64,000 nt of DNA, from positions 42,279-106,278 of the forward strand of contig JAFRSD010000049.1 in NCBI GenBank assembly GCA_017427775.1, in the 5' to 3' direction. Position 1 is the first letter of the stretch. Each line of letters begins with the position of its first letter. Made by a program: the position numbers and the translations under genes. A model generated the notes under the pieces. The model had not been told where the DNA came from, searched no databases, and worked only from the letters and a program-made list of their open reading frames with translations. Of this stretch, positions 7,502-16,309 are shown in pieces. Source of the DNA: Lachnospiraceae bacterium. GTDB taxonomy: Bacteria; Bacillota; Clostridia; Lachnospirales; Lachnospiraceae.

Positions 7502-8863
7502 TTAAGGCGTCAGTCTTGCCGGTCCGCGGAACAGGAACATGGCTTCCTTGATCGGAAGTCCGAGAAGCAGCATCGTAAGACGGTCTACGCCGATACCGAA
7601 GCCGCCGTGCGGAGGGCAGCCGTACTTGAAGAACTCAAGATAGAACTTAACGTCGTTCGCGAGTCCCTTTTCCTCAGCCTGTTTCTTAAGGACCTCATAA
7701 CGGTGCTCACGCTGTGCGCCGGTGGTGATCTCAACGCCGCGCCATATGAGGTCGTAGCCCTGCGGAACGCCGTTCTCGTCGCGCATATGATAGAATGCTC
7801 TCTTCTCCGCGCTGTAATCGGTAATGAACAGGAATTCGTGATTGTAATGCTTCTTAACCCACTCGTAACTGAGGTGCTCCGCCTCGGTCGTCAGGTCGCC
7901 CTTCTCCTCTTCGGGGACGGTGTAGCCGTACTCCTTCTCAAGGGCGTCATAAAGATCCGCAAGCTTTACTCTCGGGAAAGGCGTCGTCGGAACGATGATC
8001 TCCGCGTCGAAATCCTCGGTGGAGAACGTCTCTTTGATCTGCTCGCCGTACTGTTCCTTTACCTTCTTAAGGGCGCTCGTCAGAAGCTCTTCCTCAAATT
8101 TCATAACATCCTCAAAGGACTCAATGTAGCTGAACTCGATATCGAAGCAGGTGAACTCGGTTGCATGCTTGCTCGTGAAGGATTTCTCCGCACGGAATAC
8201 CGGTCCTACTTCGAAATAACGCTCAAAGCCGCTTGCCATCGCCATCTGCTTATAGAACTGCGGGCTCTGCGCAAGATAGGCATTCGGAAGATTGTAGCTC
8301 GGGAAATAATCCAGACGGAATACGTCCGCGCCGGACTCGGAAGCGGCACCGATCAGCTTCGGGGTGTGTACTTCGATGAAGTCGCGGTCAAGCGCAAAAT
8401 CACGGAGTGCTCTTACAAGCGCGGTCTGCGCCTTGAACATCAGCTGGTTGGCATCGGTACGAAGGTCGATCCAGCGGTAGTCGATACGCTGGTCGATCGA
8501 AGACTTCTCAACGGCAGCCTTCTTCTTGGTCGCGGGAATGTACTCTCTCGCGATCGGAAGCGGAGCCGCGATCGAATCTACCTTGATCGAGGTCGGGATG
8601 ATCTCCACGCCGTTCAGCTTTACGAAATCGCTTAACTGCACGGTACCGGTGACAAATACGACCGAGTCAAGCGTGATCTTCGCTAATTCGTCCGCCCAGT
8701 CGGGATGCAGTTCCTTCTCGATCGTCACCTGTACTTTGCCGGTGATGTCCTTCAATACGAGGAACGCCATTGACTTTCCGTCACGCCAGTTCTCGGCAAA
8801 TCCTTTTACCAGGACTTCCTGACCGGCATAATTCTTTACGTCTTTGATCTGAATTCTGTCCAT
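7502..8863 (-). CDS. aspS: Aspartate-tRNA ligase, archaeal/non-discriminating type
   Basis: Charges tRNA-Asp with aspartate; enzymes of this class often also mischarge tRNA-Asn for the amidotransferase pathway. The 453-residue length and absence of the roughly 100-residue bacterial insertion (GAD) domain identify the archaeal/eukaryotic-type enzyme rather than the roughly 590-residue bacterial one. An N-terminal OB fold (about 1-105) is followed by the class II core: motif 2 around FEVGPVFRAEKSFTSKHATEF and motif 3 GGFGIGVDRLTMLLLG, ending FLFRGPARLTP. Good ribosome site (AGGAGATAGGAAAATG). It follows hisS in the same direction. Which tRNAs it charges is inference. Confidence 0.93.
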   Translation of the reverse strand: MDRIQIKDVKNYAGQEVLVKGFAENWRDGKSMAFLVLKDITGKVQVTIEKELHPDWADELAKITLDSVVFVTGTVQLSDFVKLNGVEIIPTSIKVDSIAAPLPIAREYIPATKKKAAVEKSSIDQRIDYRWIDLRTDANQLMFKAQTALVRALRDFALDRDFIEVHTPKLIGAASESGADVFRLDYFPSYNLPNAYLAQSPQFYKQMAMASGFERYFEVGPVFRAEKSFTSKHATEFTCFDIEFSYIESFEDVMKFEEELLTSALKKVKEQYGEQIKETFSTEDFDAEIIVPTTPFPRVKLADLYDALEKEYGYTVPEEEKGDLTTEAEHLSYEWVKKHYNHEFLFITDYSAEKRAFYHMRDENGVPQGYDLIWRGVEITTGAQREHRYEVLKKQAEEKGLANDVKFYLEFFKYGCPPHGGFGIGVDRLTMLLLGLPIKEAMFLFRGPARLTP

Positions 8864-8968
8864 TTTCCTATCTCCTTATGTTAACAGCCGCGCAGTCTGT
8901 CTGTGCCGCTGCCTTTTCACGATGTAACGAAGGTCCAACCGCCTTCTTACCATTTTCCATGCCCGTTT

Positions 8969-10282
8969 TTAGCGGATACGCTCTGCAAGCTTGCTTACCG
9001 GAACCGATTCCTGCTCGCCGGTTGCCATATTCTTAAGCATGACGCTCGAAGCGGCACGCTCCGATTCGCCGATGATGGCGGCGTACGGGATGCCGAGGCG
9101 GGCAGCGTATTTCATCTTCTGCTTCATGCCCTTCTGCTGATAGTAAACATCGGCCGGAATGCCTTCGCCTCGTACCTTTGCGGCAACCGCAATCGCCTCG
9201 TTCATGTCGTCCTCGCCCATCGGGATCACGATAACCTTCGCAAGGCTCCCCGCATTACTCTTTACAAGTCCGTTCTCTTTCAGCTGATAGAACAGACGGG
9301 TCAGACCGATGCTGATACCGATGCCCGGAAGCTTCTGGTCGGTATAGTAATCCGCAAGGTTATCGTAACGGCCGCCCGAGCAGATACTTCCCATGCTCGG
9401 ATAATCATTGAGCATTGTTTCGAAAACCGTGCCGGTGTAGTAATCAAGTCCTCTTGCGATCGTCAGGTCGATGCGGAAGTTCTCCTCCGCGATGCCGAAG
9501 CGGCGAAGGTATCCGATAACTGCCTCCAGTTCGGCAACGCCTGCCTGGTAGCGCTCATCGGCGATGTTCTGCGCCTTCAGTGCCGCAAGTACCTCATCGT
9601 TGCTGCCCTTGATCGCGATAAATGCAAGGATTCTTTCGATGTCGCCTGCTGCCACGCCGAATTCCTTCAATTCTTCGTTGACTGCATCCTTGCCCATCTT
9701 CTCGAGCTTGTCGATGGTCCGAAGGATGTCTCCGATCTTATCGGCATAGCCGAGCTCGCTGAAGAATCCGTTCAAAACCTTACGGTTATTGAGGCGGATC
9801 GTAAAGGAACCGAAATCCAGTTCTTTAAATACCTGGCAGATGATCGCCGGCATCTCGGCGTCATACACGATATCGAGCGAATCAAGTCCGATCACGTCGA
9901 TATCGCACTGATAAAACTCACGGAAACGGCCCTTCTGCGGACGCTCACCGCGGAATACCTTGCTCATCTGGTAACGCTTGAACGGGAACACGAGATCCTG
10001 CTGGTGCTGCGCCACATACCGTGCAAGCGGCACGGTCAGATCAAAGCGGAGCGCGAGGTCGGTGTCTCCTTTGTCGAAGCGGTAGATCTGTTTCTCGGTC
10101 TCGCCGCCTGCCTTTGCGAGAAGCACCTCCGAAAGCTCGATCGTCGGGGTGTCAAGCGGCAGGAAGCCGTAGCGCTCGTATACGCCGCGGATGGTATCAT
10201 ACATGCGGTTAAATGCAATCTGGTCCTCCGGCAGGAGTTCCATAAAGCCGGGCAGAATTCTCGGCTGTACTTTATTGTTCAT
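8969..10282 (-). CDS. hisS: Histidine-tRNA ligase
   Basis: Class II synthetase that charges tRNA-His; 437 residues, normal length. Motif 2 is VFRGERPQKGRFREFYQCDIDVIG; the histidine-binding HisA motif RGLDYYTGTVFE and the motif 3 region GIGISIGLTRL are both present. A C-terminal anticodon-binding domain begins near residue 335. The start overlaps the upstream HD-GYP gene by 11 bases; AAGGAGG lies inside that gene's last codons, so translation is likely coupled. Confidence 0.96.
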   Translation of the reverse strand: MNNKVQPRILPGFMELLPEDQIAFNRMYDTIRGVYERYGFLPLDTPTIELSEVLLAKAGGETEKQIYRFDKGDTDLALRFDLTVPLARYVAQHQQDLVFPFKRYQMSKVFRGERPQKGRFREFYQCDIDVIGLDSLDIVYDAEMPAIICQVFKELDFGSFTIRLNNRKVLNGFFSELGYADKIGDILRTIDKLEKMGKDAVNEELKEFGVAAGDIERILAFIAIKGSNDEVLAALKAQNIADERYQAGVAELEAVIGYLRRFGIAEENFRIDLTIARGLDYYTGTVFETMLNDYPSMGSICSGGRYDNLADYYTDQKLPGIGISIGLTRLFYQLKENGLVKSNAGSLAKVIVIPMGEDDMNEAIAVAAKVRGEGIPADVYYQQKGMKQKMKYAARLGIPYAAIIGESERAASSVMLKNMATGEQESVPVSKLAERIR

Positions 10283-10937
10283 TGGCCTTCCTCCTTAACT
10301 TTTCCTGATTGTAAAGTCCGAGTTGCTGCTCCATATCGATGAGCACCTTAACCTGCTCAAACTCGGGCTTATGAACGACCGAGAGAAATGCGAGGAAAAC
10401 CCTCATATCATACTCCCGTACATCTTCTATCATCATTTCAATTGCGGCATCCACCGAGAACGCCGCCCGGTAAGTCCGGTTGCTGACAAGGGCGGAGAAA
10501 ACATCGCAAACGCGGAGAATCCGCGCGCCGAAGGGAATTTCTTCGCCCTCCAGATGGTTCGGATAACCCGAACCGTCATAGTTCTCGTGGTGGCACGCGA
10601 TATAGGATATGATCTTCTCGGAATACACCTGCTCTTTCCGGAGCAGTTCGTTGCCCATGGCCGGATGCATCCGCACATATTTCGTATGCTCAACGCCGAG
10701 CATGTTTTCATCATGCGCGTACAGCTGCTCAGCGAGTGTCAGCTTGCCGACATCATGCAGCATTCCGGCGATACGGATGTCATTGCATTCCTCTTCGGAA
10801 AGTCCGAGTTCCTCCGCAACCAGTCCGGAAAGCATGCTGACTACGCGGGCATGCGAAAGGAACCCCTGCATATCGCTCTCGCGGGGGATGTCATTCGCAA
10901 CTCTTCTGATCAGTTCGATTTCTCTCGAAAATTCCAT
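10272..10937 (-). CDS. HD-GYP-type phosphohydrolase domain protein
   Basis: Probable cyclic-dinucleotide or nucleotide phosphohydrolase of 221 residues made almost only of the HD-GYP domain. Visible metal-site motifs: HDVGK near residue 62, HHENYDGSGYP near 116-126 carrying the GYP signature, and RVCDVFSAL near 143. No receiver, PAS or membrane segment is attached, so it is a stand-alone module. It overlaps hisS by 11 bases. Whether it degrades c-di-GMP or another substrate is not shown. No diguanylate cyclase lies in the window. Confidence 0.85.
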   Translation of the reverse strand: MEFSREIELIRRVANDIPRESDMQGFLSHARVVSMLSGLVAEELGLSEEECNDIRIAGMLHDVGKLTLAEQLYAHDENMLGVEHTKYVRMHPAMGNELLRKEQVYSEKIISYIACHHENYDGSGYPNHLEGEEIPFGARILRVCDVFSALVSNRTYRAAFSVDAAIEMMIEDVREYDMRVFLAFLSVVHKPEFEQVKVLIDMEQQLGLYNQEKLRRKANEQ

Positions 10938-11013
10938 ATTCTTCTCCGAACATTCGGATTCCGTGATATATACCGAAACTCCTGTTCCGGCCGGTCTGCC
11001 GGCACGCGTCCGG

Positions 11014-12537
11014 CTATAGTGTATTATTTGCCATAAACTCGCGCTTCCGTTCGATCATTTCATCGATACGAGCGATATAATCGGTAAGGCTCTTCACATT
11101 TTCCACCCGCTCGATGCGATCCTCGCCGTAAAATACGAATTTGCTCATCGCACCTGCGCCTGCTGCCAGGATAGTCTGTTTCTCCTCCATGATGAGGATG
11201 TTGTAAATGCCTTCCCTGCCGGGGCGCGCATACCCGACGTTCTCGAGGTTCTCCGCCATGTTCTTCTGGCGGTAGAGGTAGTACGGCTTGTATCCGTGCT
11301 CCGCTGCATAACGGATAGTCCGCTCGAGCATCTCCGAAACACCGGTTGCCTCCATGCCCTCGTAGCGGTCCTTCTCGGTCGTAAGCCGTGCCGCGCGCTT
11401 CAACGCAAGCGTGTGAACCGTCAGGTTCTCCGGGTCAAGTTTTTCAATCTCGGAAAGTGTATAACTCACATCGTCCGGGTTCTCCCCGGTCAGTCCGATG
11501 ATGATGTCCATATTGATGTTGTCGTGGCCGCATGCGCGTGCCATGGCAAATGCGTCTTTGATCTGTTCCGCCGTGTGGCGCCGGCCGATCACGTCGAGCG
11601 TCTTCTGGCGCATCGACTGCGGGTTGATGCTGATGCGGCTCACGCCGTATTCCTTTAGAATTCGCATCTTTCCCTCGGTCACGCTGTCAGGGCGTCCCGC
11701 CTCCACCGTATATTCGAGCACTTCGTCCATCGGCAGGTACTTTTTCACCATACAAAGCAGTCTCTCCAGCTGCGCTTCGTTAAGCGCCGTCGGGGTGCCT
11801 CCGCCGATATAAACGGTACTGAGTCTCTGCTTCGGTCTGCAGGTACCGAGGAATTGAATCTCTTTCTCGAGCACATCCAGATAGTCGTCCGCCAGCTTCC
11901 CGAATTTGGAAAGCGGATACGACGTAAACGAGCAGTATGCGCAGGTCGTCGGACAGAACGGAATGCCGATGTAGATGCTGTAGCCGTTTTGGTAATCCAT
12001 CCCCGAAAGGATTTCATGCTCGCGTTTTGCGATCGTAATGCTCGTCTCGATCTTCTCTTCGCTGCAGCAGTATTCCTCGCGCAGATGCGCTCTGATCGCG
12101 TCTTCACTCTGCCCGTCCGTGATTGCCTCATAGACAAGCTTGGTCGGTCTTACACCGGTCAGGATTCCCCATGGGAGCCCGTGCCCGGTTTCCTTTGCGA
12201 GCACCTTATACACTTCTCTGGCAACACTGTTCCGAAATGCTTTTCTCTCCGGGTCGACATGGTCCGCGTCAGCGCGTCCGATCAGCTCCCCGCTTTTATA
12301 AATGCGGATACGGAACCAGTCTTCCATCAAAAGCATACAGAACGAATAATCGTTGGCGGCGTTACAGGAAAGGATCAGCGGGTCCTTTTCCTTCTCGAAC
12401 ACGAGCCGCATCGGCTCATCTTCCGCCTCGTAATGGTTGACCTCAAAATCAGCTCCCGGAAGGAAAGCGCGGATCAGCGGGCGCATTTCCTGCTCATAGT
12501 CCCTGCCGAATAGATTGAGTTCCACCAATGTATTCAT
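11014..12537 (-). CDS. hemZ: Coproporphyrinogen III oxidase-like radical SAM protein HemZ
   Basis: Oxygen-independent coproporphyrinogen dehydrogenase family. The 507-residue product from the ATG at 12537 has a long N-terminal extension, then the radical SAM cluster motif CPTTCAYC (within PFCPTTCAYCSFTSYPL), the GGGTPTAL and GRPDSVT segments and a DIIIGLTGEN segment. The start was moved in by 29 codons because MNTLVELNLFGRDYEQEM is the usual N-terminus. In many Clostridia HemZ occurs without full haem synthesis, so the substrate is uncertain. Seven bases separate it from the MBL hydrolase gene. Confidence 0.9.
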   Translation of the reverse strand: MNTLVELNLFGRDYEQEMRPLIRAFLPGADFEVNHYEAEDEPMRLVFEKEKDPLILSCNAANDYSFCMLLMEDWFRIRIYKSGELIGRADADHVDPERKAFRNSVAREVYKVLAKETGHGLPWGILTGVRPTKLVYEAITDGQSEDAIRAHLREEYCCSEEKIETSITIAKREHEILSGMDYQNGYSIYIGIPFCPTTCAYCSFTSYPLSKFGKLADDYLDVLEKEIQFLGTCRPKQRLSTVYIGGGTPTALNEAQLERLLCMVKKYLPMDEVLEYTVEAGRPDSVTEGKMRILKEYGVSRISINPQSMRQKTLDVIGRRHTAEQIKDAFAMARACGHDNINMDIIIGLTGENPDDVSYTLSEIEKLDPENLTVHTLALKRAARLTTEKDRYEGMEATGVSEMLERTIRYAAEHGYKPYYLYRQKNMAENLENVGYARPGREGIYNILIMEEKQTILAAGAGAMSKFVFYGEDRIERVENVKSLTDYIARIDEMIERKREFMANNTL

Positions 12538-12544
12538 AACGTCC

Positions 12545-13198
12545 TTATTTCTTCTTCCAAGTATAAAGATTGTAGCGCTTCTCGTAACCGATGTTGGTCG
12601 CGGGACCGTGGCCCGGAAGCACAACGGTCTCCTCCGGAAGTTCGTAAAGCACTTCCGTGATTGCCTTCAACAGTTCCTCATTGCTGCCGGTCGGAAAATC
12701 CGTCCGCCCGACGCTCTCCATGAAAAGCGTATCGCCTGATACAACAAGGCCCTCAGCCGGGAAGAAGTAACTGTAACTCCCCGCCGTATGTCCCGGCGTA
12801 TGAAGACAGGTAACATACATGCCGGCGATCTCAATCAGATCACCGTTCTGCACGAACCGTTCCGGTTCAATCCGGAACACGTCCAAATCCGGATAACTCT
12901 CCCGGAATATGACCGGAAGCACCGCATCGATATCGGAAAGAATCTGCTTCTCCTCTTCGCCGGCGATCACAGGGATTCCGTATTCCGCCTTCAGATTCCG
13001 AACGGCTCCGACATGATCAAAGTGCCCGTGCGTCAATAAAATCGCCACCGGCTTCATTCCCATATCCCGAACGGCATCCTTGATCGCCTGCGCATCGGCG
13101 CCCGGATCGAAAATCAGAAGCTCGTCCGTCTCCGGATTGCCGATCAGATAGCAGTTCGTCATAAGCGGTCCTACCGCAACAGTCTTAACTCTATGCAT
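12545..13198 (-). CDS. MBL-fold metallohydrolase (glyoxalase II-like)
   Basis: Cytosolic metallo-beta-lactamase-fold hydrolase of 217 residues. The metal-binding motif THGHFDHVGA (residues about 54-63), a later His in HTPGHTAGS and Asp in VSGDTLFMESVGRTD are intact, as is a C-terminal LPGHGPATNIGYE. This matches the hydroxyacylglutathione hydrolase/YcbL branch usually found beside relA and hemZ in Clostridia. The ATG at 13198 is chosen over an upstream GTG because AAAGGG is correctly spaced. Substrate unknown. Confidence 0.88.
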   Translation of the reverse strand: MHRVKTVAVGPLMTNCYLIGNPETDELLIFDPGADAQAIKDAVRDMGMKPVAILLTHGHFDHVGAVRNLKAEYGIPVIAGEEEKQILSDIDAVLPVIFRESYPDLDVFRIEPERFVQNGDLIEIAGMYVTCLHTPGHTAGSYSYFFPAEGLVVSGDTLFMESVGRTDFPTGSNEELLKAITEVLYELPEETVVLPGHGPATNIGYEKRYNLYTWKKK

Positions 13199-13209
13199 TC
13201 TGTGCCCTT

Positions 13210-15480
13210 TCACCCGGTGGTACGCTCAATGTCGATTACATTGGGCTCCGCTGCAATCCGGTTGATGATTGCCTTTAACTGTTCCTTCCCGTGGATGGCA
13301 AATGAGACGTTGATCGTGCTGACGTCGTTCTTGCCGGGTCTCGCCGAGATGGAGTTGATATTCACTTTGTCTTCGCTCAGAATCTTCATGACGCCGAGCA
13401 GTACACCGGGATTATTGCGCGCAAAGATACGGATTTCCGCATTGTAAATGCGGTCTTCCTTCTCGCTTGCATCCGCATTCCACTCCGCATCGATCAGACG
13501 GACTTTGTCGGACTCCGGCAGATGGATCATATTCACACAGTCGGTCCGGTGGATTGTCACACCGCGGCCTCTTGTCACATAACCGATGATTTCGTCACCG
13601 GGAACCGGCGCGCAGCACTTGGAAAAATGCACCGCCACATCGTCCATTCCCTGTACGATGATACTCCCCTTATGATGAACGGAACGCGTACGCTCTCCGA
13701 CATGGTCGGAAACGTTCGCAAGCACCTGGTCTTCTGTAAGGAGACGACCCTGCGCCTTCTTCCATTCCTCCTGCAGACGGTTAACGATCTGGCCTTCCTT
13801 AAGACTGCCGTGACCGATTGCCGCAAGCAGCGAGTCCCAGTCGCGGAAGCCGTATTTGCGGAGACACACTTCCTGGTATTCCGGCTTTAACAGGTCGGAA
13901 AGCTTGTAGCCTTTGTTCTTCGCGTATTCGGTAACGAGGTTACGTCCGTGCTGGATGTTGTCCTCTTTCAATTCCGCCTTGAACCACTGGCTGATCTTGT
14001 TCTTCGCCTGCGAACTCTTAACGATCTTAAGCCAGTCAAGGCTCGGACCGCGGGAGTTCGCGGAAGTAAGAATCTCGATCTGGTCGCCGTTCTGGATCTC
14101 ATAATCGATTGTGACTAATTTGCCGTTAACCTTGGCGCCGATCATCTTGTTGCCGACCGCACTGTGGATACTGTAGGCAAAGTCGACCGGGTTGCTGCCG
14201 ACCGGAAGCGTCTTCACGTCGCCGGTAGGCGTAAAGCAGTATACGCTTTCGTTAAAGAGGTCGAAATCGTTCTTCAAAGAGTCGAGGAACTCCTTGTTGT
14301 CCGACATGTCGCGCTGCCACTCGAGTACTTCGCGGAGCCAGTTCATCTTCTCGGCTTCGCTTTCCTTGCTGGTGCGGCCTTCCTGCGCCTCTTTGTATTT
14401 CCAATGCGCCGCAATACCGTATTCGGCGATACGGTGCATTTCCTTCGTACGGATCTGGATCTCGAACGGTGTTCCGTTCGGAGCGATCAGCGATGTATGA
14501 AGCGACTGGTACATATTGGGCTTCGGCATCGCGATATAGTCTTTAAAACGCCCGGGGATGGGCTTGTAAATCTCATGGATAACGCCGAGCGCGGCATAGC
14601 AGTCCTTTACGGAATCCACGATGATGCGGATGGCGAAAAGGTCATAGATCTGGTCGAGCGTCTTGTTCTGGTTCACCATTTTCCGGTAAATGCTGAAGAA
14701 ATGCTTCGCCCGTCCGCTGATCTCCGCTTCGATGCCGGCTTCCTTCAACTGCACTTCCACCTCGGAAATAATCCCTTTGATAAATGCTTCCCGCTCCGCC
14801 CGTGTTGCCTTAATGCCTTCGGAAAGTTCCTTATAAACCTGCGGTTCGAGATACTTAAGGGCAAGGTCGTCCAGTTCGGTTTTAATCTTACTGATACCGA
14901 GACGCTGCGCGAGAGGCGAATAAATATCCAGCGTCTCACGGGATTTCTCGATCTGCTTTTCCGGCGTCTGATACTGCATGGTTCGCTGGTTATGCAGACG
15001 GTCGGCAAGTTTAATAACGATGACACGGATATCCTTTGACATCGCAATGAACATCTTACGGAGATTCTCGGCCTGAACCTCAATCTTATCCTGCGAATAA
15101 TTGAGCTGCGTCAGCTTGGTAACGCCGTCCACCAGGGACGCCACATCCTTGCCGAATTCCGCTTCGATCTGCTCGTCGGTTATCGCCGTATCCTCAACAA
15201 CATCGTGAAGGATCCCCGCGATGATCGTTTCCTTATCCATCTCAAGTTCTGCGAGGATAATCGCAACCGAAATCGGATGAATGATGTAAGGCTCACCGCT
15301 CTTACGGCGCTGGTCTCCGTGCGCCTCTTTGGCAAGCTGATAAGCTTTTTCAATGGAAGAAAGGTCCGTATTGGGACGGTACTTCCGAATGGTATCTAAC
15401 AATTTCTGGTGGAGAACTTCCGGATCGGTAAAATCACTGGTCATACCGACACGTCCGGTGTCTTTCGTATCGTCACTCAT
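13210..15480 (-). CDS. relA: Bifunctional (p)ppGpp synthetase/hydrolase (RSH)
   Basis: Stringent-response enzyme, 756 residues. The N-terminal HD hydrolase domain is intact (HPISVA, LHDVVEDT, KLADRLHNQRT). The synthetase domain has GRFKDYIAMPKPNMYQSLHT; RFKD rather than an EXDD motif is typical of bifunctional Rel enzymes. TGS (about 385-450), a conserved CCAPVPGDEIIGYVTRGRGVTIHR segment and a C-terminal ACT domain follow. The ATG at 15480 is preceded by AAAGGAGG; the reading frame stays open 38 codons further upstream without a ribosome site. It follows apt and precedes the MBL gene, a conserved order. Confidence 0.96.
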   Translation of the reverse strand: MSDDTKDTGRVGMTSDFTDPEVLHQKLLDTIRKYRPNTDLSSIEKAYQLAKEAHGDQRRKSGEPYIIHPISVAIILAELEMDKETIIAGILHDVVEDTAITDEQIEAEFGKDVASLVDGVTKLTQLNYSQDKIEVQAENLRKMFIAMSKDIRVIVIKLADRLHNQRTMQYQTPEKQIEKSRETLDIYSPLAQRLGISKIKTELDDLALKYLEPQVYKELSEGIKATRAEREAFIKGIISEVEVQLKEAGIEAEISGRAKHFFSIYRKMVNQNKTLDQIYDLFAIRIIVDSVKDCYAALGVIHEIYKPIPGRFKDYIAMPKPNMYQSLHTSLIAPNGTPFEIQIRTKEMHRIAEYGIAAHWKYKEAQEGRTSKESEAEKMNWLREVLEWQRDMSDNKEFLDSLKNDFDLFNESVYCFTPTGDVKTLPVGSNPVDFAYSIHSAVGNKMIGAKVNGKLVTIDYEIQNGDQIEILTSANSRGPSLDWLKIVKSSQAKNKISQWFKAELKEDNIQHGRNLVTEYAKNKGYKLSDLLKPEYQEVCLRKYGFRDWDSLLAAIGHGSLKEGQIVNRLQEEWKKAQGRLLTEDQVLANVSDHVGERTRSVHHKGSIIVQGMDDVAVHFSKCCAPVPGDEIIGYVTRGRGVTIHRTDCVNMIHLPESDKVRLIDAEWNADASEKEDRIYNAEIRIFARNNPGVLLGVMKILSEDKVNINSISARPGKNDVSTINVSFAIHGKEQLKAIINRIAAEPNVIDIERTTG

Positions 15481-15607
15481 ACTGAATCCTCCTTTCCGGG
15501 ACGCAGGCTGCTCGGCAGCTGCAATCTCTGTTCTATGAGGGCTGTCCGTGACAGCCGCATCTTCGTCCGCAATCGCCGGTATGAGTGACGACACGAACGG
15601 TGATAAA

Positions 15608-16135
15608 TTACTTCCCGGGGTATTTGATTACCGACTCAACGTCGTAGTTCTTCAGGCGCTTACGGCCTTCAAGTCCTTCGAGTTCCATCAGGAAGATGAC
15701 CTTTACGACGGTACCGCCGAGGCGCTCTACCATTTTGATGATGGCTTCGATCGTGCCGCCGGTTGCGATGAGGTCGTCAACAATGACAACCTTGTCGCCG
15801 GGCTTAATGGCGTCCTTATGCATCTCTACGGTCGCGGTGCCGTACTCAAGCTCGTAGGACTGCTCGATGGTTTCGCAGGGAAGTTTGCCTTTCTTACGGG
15901 CAAGCACAAAGGACTTGTGCATGTTGTAGGCGATCGGCGCACCGAAGATGAAGCCGCGGGACTCTGCGCCTACCGCAACATCAAACTCCGTGTCCTTCAG
16001 AAGCTTCTGCATGCTGTCGATAGCAAGCTTCAGTCCGTCGGGATCCTGGATGACGCTCGTTACATCACGAAACATGATTCCCGGCTCCGGAAAATCCGGA
16101 ATGGTCCGTACATAATCTTCAATCTTCTTTTTCAT
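15608..16135 (-). CDS. apt: Adenine phosphoribosyltransferase
   Basis: Salvages adenine to AMP with PRPP. 175 residues from the ATG at 16135 (MKKKIEDYVRTIPDFPEPGI), the standard Apt N-terminus; AGAGGG lies 9 bases upstream. The substrate region GAESRGFIFG and the PRPP loop VVIVDDLIATGGT are intact. It is the first gene of the apt-relA run and has a good promoter upstream. Purine salvage beside (p)ppGpp metabolism is a common pairing. Confidence 0.96.
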   Translation of the reverse strand: MKKKIEDYVRTIPDFPEPGIMFRDVTSVIQDPDGLKLAIDSMQKLLKDTEFDVAVGAESRGFIFGAPIAYNMHKSFVLARKKGKLPCETIEQSYELEYGTATVEMHKDAIKPGDKVVIVDDLIATGGTIEAIIKMVERLGGTVVKVIFLMELEGLEGRKRLKNYDVESVIKYPGK

Positions 16136-16220
16136 GGCGTAAACCCTCTTTTTTCCCATTTTCACGGGCTTTTCCGTGCGAAAAATCCCATTTCACACAA
16201 GCACCCATTCTAAAAATAAG

Positions 16221-16249
16221 ATTATAACACTAATTCCGTTTTTCTACAA
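16221..16249 (-). promoter_or_regulatory. Promoter of the apt-relA operon
   Basis: TTGTAG (16249-16244), 17-base spacer, TATAAT (16226-16221) on the minus strand. The start would lie near 16214, about 80 bases before apt. Confidence 0.75.
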
Positions 16250-16259
16250 CATAAAATAT

Positions 16260-16286
16260 CCCCGGCAGTCGTCTGTACTGCCGGGG
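16260..16286 (-). terminator. Terminator-like hairpin after the anti-sigma gene
   Basis: Perfect 10-bp arms CCCCGGCAGT / ACTGCCGGGG around a 7-base loop. The tract after it on the minus strand is only moderately T-rich (ATATTTTAT), so termination may be partial. Confidence 0.6.
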
Positions 16287-16309
16287 ATACCCCATCCTGT
16301 CATTAAGTT

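Noticed and set aside
14164..15039. 291-codon plus-strand frame opposite relA
   Set aside because: Shadow of the conserved RSH coding sequence.
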